Shown: in pieces, positions 24,794 to 33,643 of the stretch
How positions within the stretch are numbered: position 1 is the stretch's first letter
How the letters are laid out: every line of letters starts with the position of its first letter
DNA from: Alphaproteobacteria bacterium MedPE-SWcel
Lineage (GTDB): Bacteria; Pseudomonadota; Alphaproteobacteria; Rhodobacterales; Rhodobacteraceae
Direction: 5' to 3'
Length of the DNA stretch: 62,267 bases
Assembly (NCBI GenBank): GCA_001874255.1
Contig: MPDC01000025.1
Span: forward strand, 1 to 62,267
The notes under the pieces: generated by a model
Seen by the model: only the letters and a program-made list of their open reading frames with translations
Told to the model about the DNA's origin: nothing
Databases searched by the model: none
Position numbers and translations under genes: made by a program

Positions 24794-26782
24794 ATGACAT
24801 TCCCCGACCCCCAAATCAGCGAGATCCCGCCGAGGCCTGCGCGTCCGGTGATCCGGCAGCTTGACGACAGTGCCATCAACCGTATCGCCGCAGGCGAAGT
24901 GGTGGAGCGCCCGGCCTCGGCCGTGAAGGAACTGGTTGAAAATGCCATCGACGCCGGCGCCAGCCGCATCACTGTCGAAATCGCGGATGGTGGCAAGACG
25001 CTGATCCGGGTCACCGACAACGGATGCGGCATGTCGCCTTCGGACTTGCCGCTGGCCCTGTCCCGGCATGCAACCTCCAAGATCGACGGCTCCGACCTTC
25101 TGAACATTCACACCTTCGGGTTCCGGGGCGAGGCGCTGCCGTCGCTCGGCGCTGTCGGGCGTCTGACCATCACCAGTCGCGCCGAGGGCCATGATGCGGC
25201 GCAGATCCGGGTGGCCGGTGGCGTCATGGAGCCGGTGAAACCCGCGGCCCTGCGCCAGGGGAGCATCGTCGAGCTGCGCGATCTGTTCTTTGCCACCCCG
25301 GCGCGGCTGAAGTTCATGCGCTCTGACCGGGCCGAGACGCAGGCGATTTCCGATACGGTCAAGCGGCTGGCCATGGCGGAGCCCTCGGTGGGTTTCACGC
25401 TGCGCGATGTGTCCGGCGGGGGCGAGGGGCGGGTGAGCTTCCGCGCCGACCCTCTGAGCGGCGATCTGTTCGATGCGCTGCATGGGCGGCTGGCTCATGT
25501 GATCGGGCGTGAGTTCGCCGAAAATGCGCTGAAGATCGACGCCACCCGCGACGATATCCGTCTGTATGGCTACGCGGCGCTGCCGACCTATTCGCGCGGT
25601 GCGGCCGTCACCCAGTTTCTTTTCGTCAACACCCGGCCGGTGAAGGACAAGATGCTCACCGGCGCGCTGCGGGCAGCCTATATGGACTTTCTCAGCCGCG
25701 ACCGGCATCCGGCGGCGGCCCTGTTTCTGGACTGCGACCCCACGCTGGTGGATGTCAACGTGCATCCGGCGAAATCCGAAGTGCGCTTTCGCGACCCGGG
25801 GGTGGCGCGTGGTCTGATCGTCTCTGCGCTGCGCCACGGTCTGGCCGAAGCCGGACATCGGGCGTCCTCGACGGTGGCGGGTGCGACCCTTGGCGCGATG
25901 CGGCCCGAACAGCCCACGGCGACGGGGGCGCCGCGGGTCTACCAGATGGACCGTCCGTCGTTGGGCGCACGCACCGCCTCTTACGCGGCGCAATCCCCCG
26001 ATCAGCCGTGGCCACAGGCCGTTGATGCGCCGCCATCGCCGGGCTTTGCGGAATTGCGGGGCGCCTATAGTGGGCAACTCGTCGAGGAACACAGCCCGGC
26101 CGCAGGGCCCGGTCTCTCCGCCCCGGATCAGGCGTCGGCCTATCCCTCCGGGCATCCGGTTGAGCCCCCGACTGCGTACACGACTGCGCACCCGACCGAG
26201 GACCTGCCGCTGGGGGCGGCCCGGGGCCAGGTGCATGAAAACTACATCATTGCCCAGACGCGGGATGGCATGGTCATCGTGGACCAGCATGCAGCCCACG
26301 AGCGCCTCGTCTACGAGAAACTCAAAGGTCAGATGGCCCAAAATGGCGTTGCGGCGCAGGCGCTGCTGATCCCGGAAATTGTGGAACTGTCCGAAAGCGA
26401 CTGCGCGCGGCTGCTGGAGGTCGCCGGGGATCTGGCGAAATTCGGCCTGGGACTTGAAGCTTTCGGCGGAAATGCCGTCGCCGTGCGTGAAACCCCTGCG
26501 ATCCTGGGCGAGGTCAATGCCGAGGCCATGATCCGAGACATTCTGGATGAGTTGGCCGATCAGGGAGAAAGCCAGTTGGTGCAGGCGCGGCTGGAGGCAA
26601 TTCTCAGCAGGGTGGCCTGCCATGGCTCGATCCGGTCCGGGCGGCGGATGCGGGGCGAAGAGATGAACGCGTTGTTGCGCGAAATGGAGGCGACGCCTCA
26701 TTCCGGTCAATGCAACCATGGTCGTCCGACCTACGTGGAATTGAAACTGTCCGATATCGAACGCCTGTTCGGTCGGAGCTGA
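24794..26782 (+). CDS. mutL: DNA mismatch repair protein MutL (endonuclease type)
   Basis: 662 residues. The GHKL ATPase N-domain (about 20-350) has INRIAAGEVVERPASAVKEL, ELVENAIDAGA, DNGCGM and GFRGEALPSLG. A proline-rich variable linker spans about 360-480. The C-terminal dimerisation domain carries the metal-dependent nicking motif DQHAAHERLVYE (DQHAx2Ex4E) and the ACHGSIRSGRRM and HSGQCNHGRPT blocks. So this MutL should nick DNA itself, as expected for bacteria without MutH. The start at 24794 begins MTFPDPQ; an upstream in-frame ATG at 24725 adds unconserved residues. It ends 12 bases before rmuC. Confidence 0.96.
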   Translation: MTFPDPQISEIPPRPARPVIRQLDDSAINRIAAGEVVERPASAVKELVENAIDAGASRITVEIADGGKTLIRVTDNGCGMSPSDLPLALSRHATSKIDGSDLLNIHTFGFRGEALPSLGAVGRLTITSRAEGHDAAQIRVAGGVMEPVKPAALRQGSIVELRDLFFATPARLKFMRSDRAETQAISDTVKRLAMAEPSVGFTLRDVSGGGEGRVSFRADPLSGDLFDALHGRLAHVIGREFAENALKIDATRDDIRLYGYAALPTYSRGAAVTQFLFVNTRPVKDKMLTGALRAAYMDFLSRDRHPAAALFLDCDPTLVDVNVHPAKSEVRFRDPGVARGLIVSALRHGLAEAGHRASSTVAGATLGAMRPEQPTATGAPRVYQMDRPSLGARTASYAAQSPDQPWPQAVDAPPSPGFAELRGAYSGQLVEEHSPAAGPGLSAPDQASAYPSGHPVEPPTAYTTAHPTEDLPLGAARGQVHENYIIAQTRDGMVIVDQHAAHERLVYEKLKGQMAQNGVAAQALLIPEIVELSESDCARLLEVAGDLAKFGLGLEAFGGNAVAVRETPAILGEVNAEAMIRDILDELADQGESQLVQARLEAILSRVACHGSIRSGRRMRGEEMNALLREMEATPHSGQCNHGRPTYVELKLSDIERLFGRS

Positions 26783-26794
26783 GGGGTTTTGCTG

Positions 26795-28030
26795 ATGGAA
26801 GGCATGGAAGACGCCATTGCCAATATGGATGCGCTTGGATTGATGATCCTCGGGGCGGGGGCTGCGGTGGTGCTGCTGTTTGTGCTGCTGTTCCTGTCGA
26901 TGCGGAACTCCGGGCAGGCCGTCCGCGCGATCGCGCCGCTGACGCAGCAGATGACGGCCATTGGCCAGGTCGCCCAGCAGCTGTCATCCGGACAGGAGGC
27001 GCTGCGCGGCAATCTGCAGACCGTCTCGGACACGCAGGCCAATGCGCAATTGCAGATCCTGCAGACGATGGAGACCCGGCTGGGCGATGTGCAGCAGCGG
27101 ATGAATGACCGCCTGGCGGACAATGCGATGAAACAGGCACGCGCCATCTCCGAGATGCAGGAACGCATGAGCGAGAGCCTGCACGGCAATGCGAAACGCA
27201 CCGCGACCTCGCTGACACAATTGCAGGAACGGCTGGCGGTGATCGACAAGGCGCAGGACAATATCACCAAACTCTCGGGCGATGTGCTGTCGCTGCAGGA
27301 TATCCTGTCGAACAAGCAGACCCGGGGCGCCTTTGGGGAAATCCAGTTGAACGACATCGTATCCAAGGCGCTGCCGACGGATGCCTATGCGTTTCAGTAT
27401 ACGCTCTCCAACGGCAAGCGCGCGGATTGTCTGATCAGACTGCCGAACCCGCCGGGGCCGATTGTGATCGATTCGAAATTCCCGTTGGAGCCCTACGAGG
27501 CCCTGCGCAATGCGGAAACCCAGGACGAGAAGGCGCTGGCTTCGCGGCTGTTGAAAGGGGCCCTGCGCAAACATATCCGCGATGTTGCGGAGAAATACAT
27601 TCTTGACGGCGAAACCGCAGATGGTGCCTTGCTGTTTCTGCCCTCCGAGGCGGTGTATGCCGAGTTGCATGCCAATTTCTCTGATGTGGTGCGCGAGGGG
27701 TTCGCGCTGAAGGTCTGGATCGTGTCACCGACGACCTGCATGGCGACGCTCAACACCATGCGCGCGATTCTGAAGGACGCGCGGATGCGGGAACAGGCCG
27801 GCGCAATCCGCAAGGAGCTGGGGCTGTTGCACAAGGATGTGGAGCGGTTGGGCGACCGGGTGGTCAATCTGGATCGCCACTTCGGACAGGCGCAGAAGGA
27901 TCTGTCCGACATCAAGATCAGCGCCGACAAGGCGGGGCGCCGGGCGCAACGGTTGGATAATTTCGATTTCGAAGAGCTGAGCGCGGATAGCGTCGGGCAG
28001 GTCGTCGCCCTGGAGCCCTCCGGAGAATGA
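26795..28030 (+). CDS. rmuC: DNA recombination protein RmuC homologue
   Basis: 411 residues. An N-terminal membrane helix (LMILGAGAAVVLLFVLLFLSM) is followed by a coiled-coil region (about 40-165), then the RmuC domain. Domain blocks: NKQTRGAFGEIQLNDIV, DCLIRLPNPPGPIVIDSKFPLEPYEAL, LFLPSEAVYAEL and VWIVSPTTCMATLNTMRAI. The DSKFP and LPSEAVY stretches are conserved in this nuclease-fold family, which limits DNA inversions and rearrangements. GAGGGG lies 8 bases before the ATG. It follows mutL and overlaps the cyclase gene by ATGA. Confidence 0.92.
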   Translation: MEGMEDAIANMDALGLMILGAGAAVVLLFVLLFLSMRNSGQAVRAIAPLTQQMTAIGQVAQQLSSGQEALRGNLQTVSDTQANAQLQILQTMETRLGDVQQRMNDRLADNAMKQARAISEMQERMSESLHGNAKRTATSLTQLQERLAVIDKAQDNITKLSGDVLSLQDILSNKQTRGAFGEIQLNDIVSKALPTDAYAFQYTLSNGKRADCLIRLPNPPGPIVIDSKFPLEPYEALRNAETQDEKALASRLLKGALRKHIRDVAEKYILDGETADGALLFLPSEAVYAELHANFSDVVREGFALKVWIVSPTTCMATLNTMRAILKDARMREQAGAIRKELGLLHKDVERLGDRVVNLDRHFGQAQKDLSDIKISADKAGRRAQRLDNFDFEELSADSVGQVVALEPSGE

Positions 28031-29382
28031 GGGCGCGCATGCGTCAGGCGCGGGTGGCCCCGAACGCCACCCTGTTGCGTGAAGCGGAGCTCAGGGCGGA
28101 AAAAGTCGTCTCCATCCTGCGAATTTTCGTGTCGCTGGGGCTGCTGCTGGTCTTTGTGCTCGCGGTGGGCACACCGCCCGAGGAAATTGCGGCGGTTCTA
28201 CGCAAACAATGGCTTTTTGCGGTGCTGGCCCTGCTGTCCTATCTGGGGCTTGGCGTGTTCACCCTGTGGCTGACGCGCAGTGGCCGTTTCCGCCGATGGA
28301 TGGTGTGGCCGGTGGTCACCCTGGACTGCATGTTCATGTTGCTCAACACATGGGTGGGTCTGGAAAACGTCGCGATGCCCGGTCCGCTGACCTTTCTGCT
28401 GCCGCCGACCTGGCTGGTGCCGGTGGTGCTGGCCTTTGCTGTATTGCGCTTCAATCCCTATCTGCAGACCTACTGCGTGGTGTTGATCGTCGGTGGGCTG
28501 AGCTATCTCAGTTTCTCTTCCGGCCACAAGGTGACCGAGGATATAATACTGCGGGCGCAGTATCTGCTGGCCGGCCCGCCCAATGTGGTGCGTCTGGTGA
28601 TGATCCTGCTGGCGGGCGTGGTGCTTGTGGTTGCGTCGGCGGCCTTGCGCAGCCTGTTGCACCGGTCCCTGATCGAGACGGAGCAACGGTTGTCCCTGAC
28701 ACGCTATCTGCCGACCCGCCTCATCGAGCGGATGCAGGCCGAAGATCTGGCAGATTTGCGTCACGGACGGCGGCAGGACATGGGGGTCCTGTTTGTCGAC
28801 ATCCGCGGCTTCACCTCCTGGGCCGAGGGGAAAGACCCGTCCGAGGTCGGCGATTTCGTCACCGAATACCGCATTCGGATCCAGCGGATCGCGCGTCAGA
28901 CGCAGGGCATGGTGGACAAGTTCATCGGCGACGGAGCCATGCTGGTTTTTGACGGCGAGGCGGCCGCTGACCGAGCCCTGCACTGTGCGCTGTGCCTGTC
29001 GGACGACATTCGGGACTGGTCCGGGCTCCGTGAGGCGGAGGGGCGGCAGGCCGTTCAAGTGGGCATTGGGGTGCATTGGGGCGAGGTGTTTTCCGGCGTC
29101 GTCGGGGATCAGGACCGACTGGAATTCACAGCCCTTGGCGATACGGTGAACACGGCTGCGCGCCTTGAACAGATGACCAAGGACTGTGGCATGGAGATCA
29201 TCGTCTCTGCCGCCCTGCTGGAGGCCTGTCATGCGCGAGGGGGGGAGCCCGCGCGCGAGGGGTGGACAGAGTTGCAGCCCGTCACATTGCGCGGGCGCAG
29301 CCAGCCGATTGCCCTCTTCGGACGTGGCAGGGCCGCTCCGGCCGGCGATACCGACGGACCGCGGGCGTCTGGGCAGATCTGA
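28027..29382 (+). CDS. Membrane-bound class III adenylate/guanylate cyclase
   Basis: 451 residues. Residues about 30-215 hold about six membrane helices, followed by a short linker (TRYLPTRLIERM) and a class III cyclase homology domain (about 245-430). Metal-binding aspartates are in FVDIRGFTSW and KFIGDGAMLVF. The substrate-defining Lys (VDKFIGD) and Thr (EFTALGDTVNTAARLE) match the class IIIb adenylate pattern, and the transition-state Arg/Asn are in NTAAR. I therefore favour cAMP over cGMP. The start overlaps the rmuC stop, a conserved-looking coupling of uncertain meaning. The membrane part may sense a signal. Confidence 0.9.
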   Translation: MRARMRQARVAPNATLLREAELRAEKVVSILRIFVSLGLLLVFVLAVGTPPEEIAAVLRKQWLFAVLALLSYLGLGVFTLWLTRSGRFRRWMVWPVVTLDCMFMLLNTWVGLENVAMPGPLTFLLPPTWLVPVVLAFAVLRFNPYLQTYCVVLIVGGLSYLSFSSGHKVTEDIILRAQYLLAGPPNVVRLVMILLAGVVLVVASAALRSLLHRSLIETEQRLSLTRYLPTRLIERMQAEDLADLRHGRRQDMGVLFVDIRGFTSWAEGKDPSEVGDFVTEYRIRIQRIARQTQGMVDKFIGDGAMLVFDGEAAADRALHCALCLSDDIRDWSGLREAEGRQAVQVGIGVHWGEVFSGVVGDQDRLEFTALGDTVNTAARLEQMTKDCGMEIIVSAALLEACHARGGEPAREGWTELQPVTLRGRSQPIALFGRGRAAPAGDTDGPRASGQI

Positions 29383-29460
29383 AGTCTGACTCTGAAGCGG
29401 CAAGCCTGTTGACCGACGCCCGTGGGGCCGCCCGGTGCGCGTGGGGCCGACAGATGCGCG

Positions 29461-30555
29461 TCAGTCGACCGGTCCGGGCTCTCTGGAGGATGCGGTCTCT
29501 TCCGACGGGACCTCACCGGGCAGGGTAAAGCGGATGACAGCGCCGGTACCGTTTGCCGCATTGGTCGCCTCGATGTGGCCGCCGCGGGCCTGGAGCAGCC
29601 GGTGGACACCCTGCAGGCCGAAACCGCCATCAGTGCGCAAGGTGCCTGTGTTCAACAACAGGGAGGAGGCTTCTTTCAGGCCCGGGCCGTTGTCGCGCAC
29701 CTCGATGCGGTAAAAGCCGGGGCGCGCCTGGGTGAGGCGGACGTCAATGTGCAGTGCGCCGGGGGTTTTGTTGTCTGTGTGTTTTATCGCATTGTCGACG
29801 AGGTTGCGCAGGATGATCAAGGTGGCCGCCCGATCGCCGACCACCCAATCCCCGGAAACCGTATATTTGCACAGGCCCATAGGATCCAGCAGGGCGACGA
29901 CCTCTTGTACCAGGTCCGCAAGGCTGAAGGTCCGGATGTCCGATTTGGTGGAGGTCGCCTGCGCGTGCGAGAGGATGTCGGCAATCAGGCTCGTGGCTCT
30001 GGTGGCGATTTGTTCGAGCATGTCGAGCAGCTCCAGCTTGCCATCGCCGAGATCGACGAAGTCGTCGCGCAGCATTCCGGCGATGGTGCTGACGTGGCGG
30101 ATCGGAGTTCTGAGATCATGGGCCGCGAGGCTGACGAAATCCTCGATCTCGGTCTGAACCATCTCGGCGCCAAGTTGCAGATTGTGCAGCGAGGCGCGGC
30201 TGGAAATATCCTTGGTCGTGCCGACGATGCGGCGTACCTCTCCACGATCATCGAGGATGGGGCGCAGGGTCACCTCGATCTGGTGAACGCCGCTGTCCAG
30301 GGGCAGATGCGATTGATAGACGTAGGGTTCGGCGGTGCGCAGGATATGCAGGTGATGCTGGTAGATGGTTTCGCCGTATTGGCCGGGAAACAGATCTTTG
30401 GCGGTCAGCCCCAGAACGTCTTCTTCCCGGTGCCGGACAAGAGACAGGCCATAGGCATTGAACGCCACATAGCGAGGGACCCCGTCACCATCCGGTTCCA
30501 GAACAAAAATAGCTTGCTCGATCTGATCCAGAAGTGCCTTTTCATCGGGGGCCAT
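29461..30555 (-). CDS. PAS-domain sensor histidine kinase
   Basis: 364 residues, with no membrane helices, so cytoplasmic. A PAS domain (about 5-125: IFVLEPDGDGVPRYVAFNAYG, then TTKDISSRA) precedes a HisKA dimerisation domain with phospho-acceptor His in SLAAHDLRTPIRH (about 150). A HATPase_c domain follows: N-box LRNLVDNAIKHTDNK, G1 EVRDNGPGLKEA, G2 GGFGLQGVHRLL. No response regulator is adjacent; the cyclase gene converges on it. An alternative start lies two codons upstream (30561). The signal is unknown. Confidence 0.88.
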   Translation of the reverse strand: MAPDEKALLDQIEQAIFVLEPDGDGVPRYVAFNAYGLSLVRHREEDVLGLTAKDLFPGQYGETIYQHHLHILRTAEPYVYQSHLPLDSGVHQIEVTLRPILDDRGEVRRIVGTTKDISSRASLHNLQLGAEMVQTEIEDFVSLAAHDLRTPIRHVSTIAGMLRDDFVDLGDGKLELLDMLEQIATRATSLIADILSHAQATSTKSDIRTFSLADLVQEVVALLDPMGLCKYTVSGDWVVGDRAATLIILRNLVDNAIKHTDNKTPGALHIDVRLTQARPGFYRIEVRDNGPGLKEASSLLLNTGTLRTDGGFGLQGVHRLLQARGGHIEATNAANGTGAVIRFTLPGEVPSEETASSREPGPVD

Positions 30556-30704
30556 ATACACGCCTCTACACTACCTACACGCGAGGGGCACGGCCCGGAC
30601 TGCAGCTGGATACCAAACAACAGGATACCAACAGAGACTCACACCGGTATCCTGTCACGGGCTGGCTAACAAACAATGAATCTTGAATGCGTTCGCAAGT
30701 GAAG

Positions 30705-30739
30705 CGCCAGGGCCCCGAGAAATGATCAGGGCCCTGGCG
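30705..30739 (-). terminator. Hairpin after the saccharopine operon
   Basis: Arms CGCCAGGGCCC and GGGCCCTGGCG (11 perfect pairs) enclose a 13-base loop, 8 bases after the stop of the minus-strand saccharopine dehydrogenase gene. The following tract (CTTCACTT) is only weakly T-rich, so termination may be partial. Confidence 0.65.
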
Positions 30740-30746
30740 GATCGGG

Positions 30747-31889
30747 TCAGGAGGTATGCGAGACCACCTGCAAGTGCTGCGCCAGCGCGCCGATACGGCC
30801 CATCCAGCTGTCAACCAAGGCCGGGTCGCTGGGGGCGGCGCTGACACCGGGCGCGATCTTGCCATTCATCGTGGCCTCGACTGCGTAGGACACCGGATAG
30901 GAAACGAGGCGCGCCATGGCGCTGCCGCGATCATCGCCCCAGGCATCCATGACGTAGGTCTTGTGCCATTTGGTCTCGCCGTCGCGGTCGGCCTTCAGAT
31001 CCACGCAGAGCACAACCCGGTCCGGTTCACCCTCGTCATAGGCGTTTTCCTCCCAGAAGGTGTCGGACATTTCCTTGAGCCGTGCATCGCCTTCGGGGCC
31101 TTCGAGGGTTTCGACCTCGCGGAAAACATCCGCCCAGGCCTCGCTCCAGCCGTTGAGGCGCAATGTTCCGCGGACGAAGGTCTTCACTTTCCAGTCCTTG
31201 CCGAAGTGATACTGCTCCATGAAGGGCAGGGAATCGCGGTTCGGGTAAACTTCGAAGTTTTCCGGCAGCGCCAGCGGCGCATCATAGGTCGAGATCGCAT
31301 CCCAGGGGCGGGCGACATCGTAGGGCTCGAAGTTCCGGATGGAGCGGGAGGGCGAGCGCAGGGCCTTCAGAACGCCGAGAGGCGACCAGCTGAATTTGTA
31401 GCGGAAGGGGTTCGGCGTTTTGGGGATGCCGCCGCAATAGGACAGAAAGCTGATTTCGTTGTCCGGATCAAACGCCGGAGAGCCCGCGTATTCTGCCACC
31501 AATGCATGGGCCATCAGGTGGTCGATGCCCGGGTCGAGGCCGACTTCGTTCACCAGCGCGACACCGGCGGCCTTGGCCTGGGCGTCGAGACTGCGCATCT
31601 CTGGCGAGATATAGGAGGAGGAGACGAAATGCGCCCCCTTGGCAATGGCCAGCTCTGCCAGTTCCACATGCCAGTCGCCGGGCAGCATGGAGACCACAAC
31701 GTCGGCGGGGCTGAGCAGCTCCGACAGGCGCGGGATCGAGAATTTGTGGATGTTGGTGGTCAGGTCGCCGACCGCCTCGGCGGCCTTTTCCGGCGTCCGG
31801 TTCCAGACGGCGACATCGTGCCCGGCTTCGAGCAGGCGACGCAGGCCGGGAATGGCCGAGAGCCCGGTTCCGCACCAGTGAATAGTCAT
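30747..31889 (-). CDS. Saccharopine dehydrogenase (L-glutamate-forming, LYS9-like)
   Basis: 380 residues. An N-terminal Rossmann fold (GTGLSAIPGLRRLLEAGHDVAVWNRT) is followed by the saccharopine dehydrogenase C-domain (VALVNEVGLDPGIDHLMAHALV, FLSYCGGIPKTPNPFRYKFSWSP split around the active site). The SYCGGIP and GLDPGIDH motifs are typical of LYS9/AASS C-domain enzymes, which interconvert saccharopine with glutamate plus aminoadipate semialdehyde. It is 30 bases after the lysine-forming partner gene. In bacteria this pair usually degrades lysine or links it to aminoadipate. Confidence 0.88.
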   Translation of the reverse strand: MTIHWCGTGLSAIPGLRRLLEAGHDVAVWNRTPEKAAEAVGDLTTNIHKFSIPRLSELLSPADVVVSMLPGDWHVELAELAIAKGAHFVSSSYISPEMRSLDAQAKAAGVALVNEVGLDPGIDHLMAHALVAEYAGSPAFDPDNEISFLSYCGGIPKTPNPFRYKFSWSPLGVLKALRSPSRSIRNFEPYDVARPWDAISTYDAPLALPENFEVYPNRDSLPFMEQYHFGKDWKVKTFVRGTLRLNGWSEAWADVFREVETLEGPEGDARLKEMSDTFWEENAYDEGEPDRVVLCVDLKADRDGETKWHKTYVMDAWGDDRGSAMARLVSYPVSYAVEATMNGKIAPGVSAAPSDPALVDSWMGRIGALAQHLQVVSHTS

Positions 31890-31919
31890 GTCAGTTCTCC
31901 TTCGTCGGGGTGGGGCAGG

Positions 31920-32972
31920 TCAGCCCGCAACATGTTCGTCAAAGACCGCCTTGGCCCGCGCCCAGACACCGGCGTTGAGGTCGGTGAGGGTCAACAGGCT
32001 GGCCAGCAGCTGGTCTGCGTAATCCTCGGAGCTTTCAGCGGGCAGCATCGAGGGCAGGTTGTCGATCGCCATCACGTCGAGGACAGGATCCTCGGCCACC
32101 CTGATCACCGGGTCTGCCCATGTGGTGGCGTGGCTATAGACCGGGACCGGATTGTAGTCGCTATCGGGATCGCAGGCCACATCGCCCACGGCGGTCAGCC
32201 TGCGCGGCGCGGTGAGTGCATCCCGAGGCACGAACACCGGCGTGCCGGGGCGGGCAAAGATACAGTTCAGGAACAGATCGTGGTCCAGGATCTGCGGGAA
32301 GGGGCCGCCGCTTGCGGTTTCCGCCATGTCCCATTTGGTCACGGTGACGCCCAGTGCCTCGCAGAGGTCTGCCGCCCCGGTGCCAACCCGTCCCAAGGCG
32401 CCGATCACGATGGCGGTGGGGCGGTCAGTTTCGGTGGCGTCCAGTTCCTGGCCGAGGTCCGCCAGCAGCGCATGTTTGTCCGCGTAGACCCCGACCGGGC
32501 CGCAGATCTCGTGGCGCTGCTGCGCCGCCCAGGCCTTGAGCGTTACCGCGGCGCCGGCATAGCCCGCCCAATAGCCAAAGGCCGCCACGCGGCGTCCGTT
32601 TTCATCCACCAGATATTCAAGGTCATAGAGAGTGCCGCCGCCCTCCCGGAAGCGGCGCAGCAGCTCCCGCCCGGAATGCTGCCCCTTGAAGGCATGGCCG
32701 AACATGATGTGGCGGTGCGGCAAGGGTGTTCCGTCGTCGGGCAATTCCTTGAGGCCGAAGATGATCGCATCCTGCGGCGCATCGGGCCAGCTGTTCTCGG
32801 GCGCGATCTCGCAGCCCGCATCGATATAGCCCTGCAGCGCCAGCGCACGGGTCCGGCTGTCTTCCACGGTGACACGGATGCCGGCTGCGATCAACGCGCG
32901 GGCCCCCGATGGGGTCAGTCCTACACGGTCTTCATTCAGGCGCTGTTCGGCGCGCACCCAGAGATGGGTCAT
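31920..32972 (-). CDS. Saccharopine dehydrogenase (NAD+, L-lysine-forming, LYS1-like)
   Basis: 350 residues. AlaDH/PNT-type fold: N-terminal LWVRAEQRLNEDRVGLTPSGARALIAAG, HIMFGHAFKGQHSGRELLRRF and LYDLEYLVDENGRRVAAFG, then the NAD-binding domain (IVIGALGRVGTGAADLCEALG). These are the marks of LYS1-type enzymes, which join lysine and 2-oxoglutarate to saccharopine or do the reverse. The start at 32972 has an AAGGAAG site; the longer frame to 33257 is antisense-derived. It lies 11 bases after the GST gene and before the LYS9-like gene, so the two steps are encoded together. Confidence 0.9.
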   Translation of the reverse strand: MTHLWVRAEQRLNEDRVGLTPSGARALIAAGIRVTVEDSRTRALALQGYIDAGCEIAPENSWPDAPQDAIIFGLKELPDDGTPLPHRHIMFGHAFKGQHSGRELLRRFREGGGTLYDLEYLVDENGRRVAAFGYWAGYAGAAVTLKAWAAQQRHEICGPVGVYADKHALLADLGQELDATETDRPTAIVIGALGRVGTGAADLCEALGVTVTKWDMAETASGGPFPQILDHDLFLNCIFARPGTPVFVPRDALTAPRRLTAVGDVACDPDSDYNPVPVYSHATTWADPVIRVAEDPVLDVMAIDNLPSMLPAESSEDYADQLLASLLTLTDLNAGVWARAKAVFDEHVAG

Positions 32973-32983
32973 GTCGTCTTCCT

Positions 32984-33598
32984 TCAAAGCATTTTTCTGG
33001 CGCGGACGGCTTTGACGCTGTCGCGGGCTTCCATTGCCGCCATGAACGCGGCGATCTTCGGAAAGCGCGCGACCTGCACACCGTCGCCTTCGAGCCAGGT
33101 ACAGATCACAAAGAGATAGCAATCCGCAAGGCACAGCGTCTCGCCAAGGACAAACGGGCCGCGCAGGCCCCAGTCGCTGATATAGTCGCAGGAGGCCGCC
33201 ATGGTTTCGGGCACTTTTTGCGCCATGTCCGCGAACGACTCCGGGGTCGAAGCCCATCGGGCGCCGCGCATCTTGTGGGCGTGGTTCACATGCATTGTCG
33301 AGGCGAGATAGAACATCACTTCGCGCATGCGGGCCGCCAATATCGGGTCGCTCGGGCGCAGTTTCGCCTGCTCTGCGCGATCGGCGATGTACTCCAGCAA
33401 CGCGCCGGTTTCCGTCAGGATGCCGCCATCGACTACCAGCGCAGGTACCCGTCCCTTTGGATTGATCTGGTGGTATGCCTGTGTGGTCTGTTCTTTCTGC
33501 GCAAAGTCGACCTTGACCGGATCATACTCCAGCCCGGCTTCCTCCAGCGCAATGGCGACGGCGATCGATATGGTGTGGGGCGCATAATAGAGCTGCAT
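32984..33598 (-). CDS. Glutathione S-transferase family protein
   Basis: 204 residues. A thioredoxin-like N-domain (about 1-80; LYYAPHTISIAVAIALEEAGLEY, QINPKGRVPALVVDGG, LTETGALLEYIAD with the glutathione-binding ET/S pair) and an all-helical C-domain. The N-terminal catalytic position holds Thr/Ser (HTIS), as in beta/theta-like bacterial GSTs. The first gene of a likely GST-LYS1-LYS9 operon; why a GST accompanies lysine breakdown is not clear, and its substrate is unknown. Confidence 0.88.
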   Translation of the reverse strand: MQLYYAPHTISIAVAIALEEAGLEYDPVKVDFAQKEQTTQAYHQINPKGRVPALVVDGGILTETGALLEYIADRAEQAKLRPSDPILAARMREVMFYLASTMHVNHAHKMRGARWASTPESFADMAQKVPETMAASCDYISDWGLRGPFVLGETLCLADCYLFVICTWLEGDGVQVARFPKIAAFMAAMEARDSVKAVRARKML

Positions 33599-33643
33599 TG
33601 GGGCTCTCCTGAAAAAAGGGTCTGTCAGTAAAATATGTCAGTG

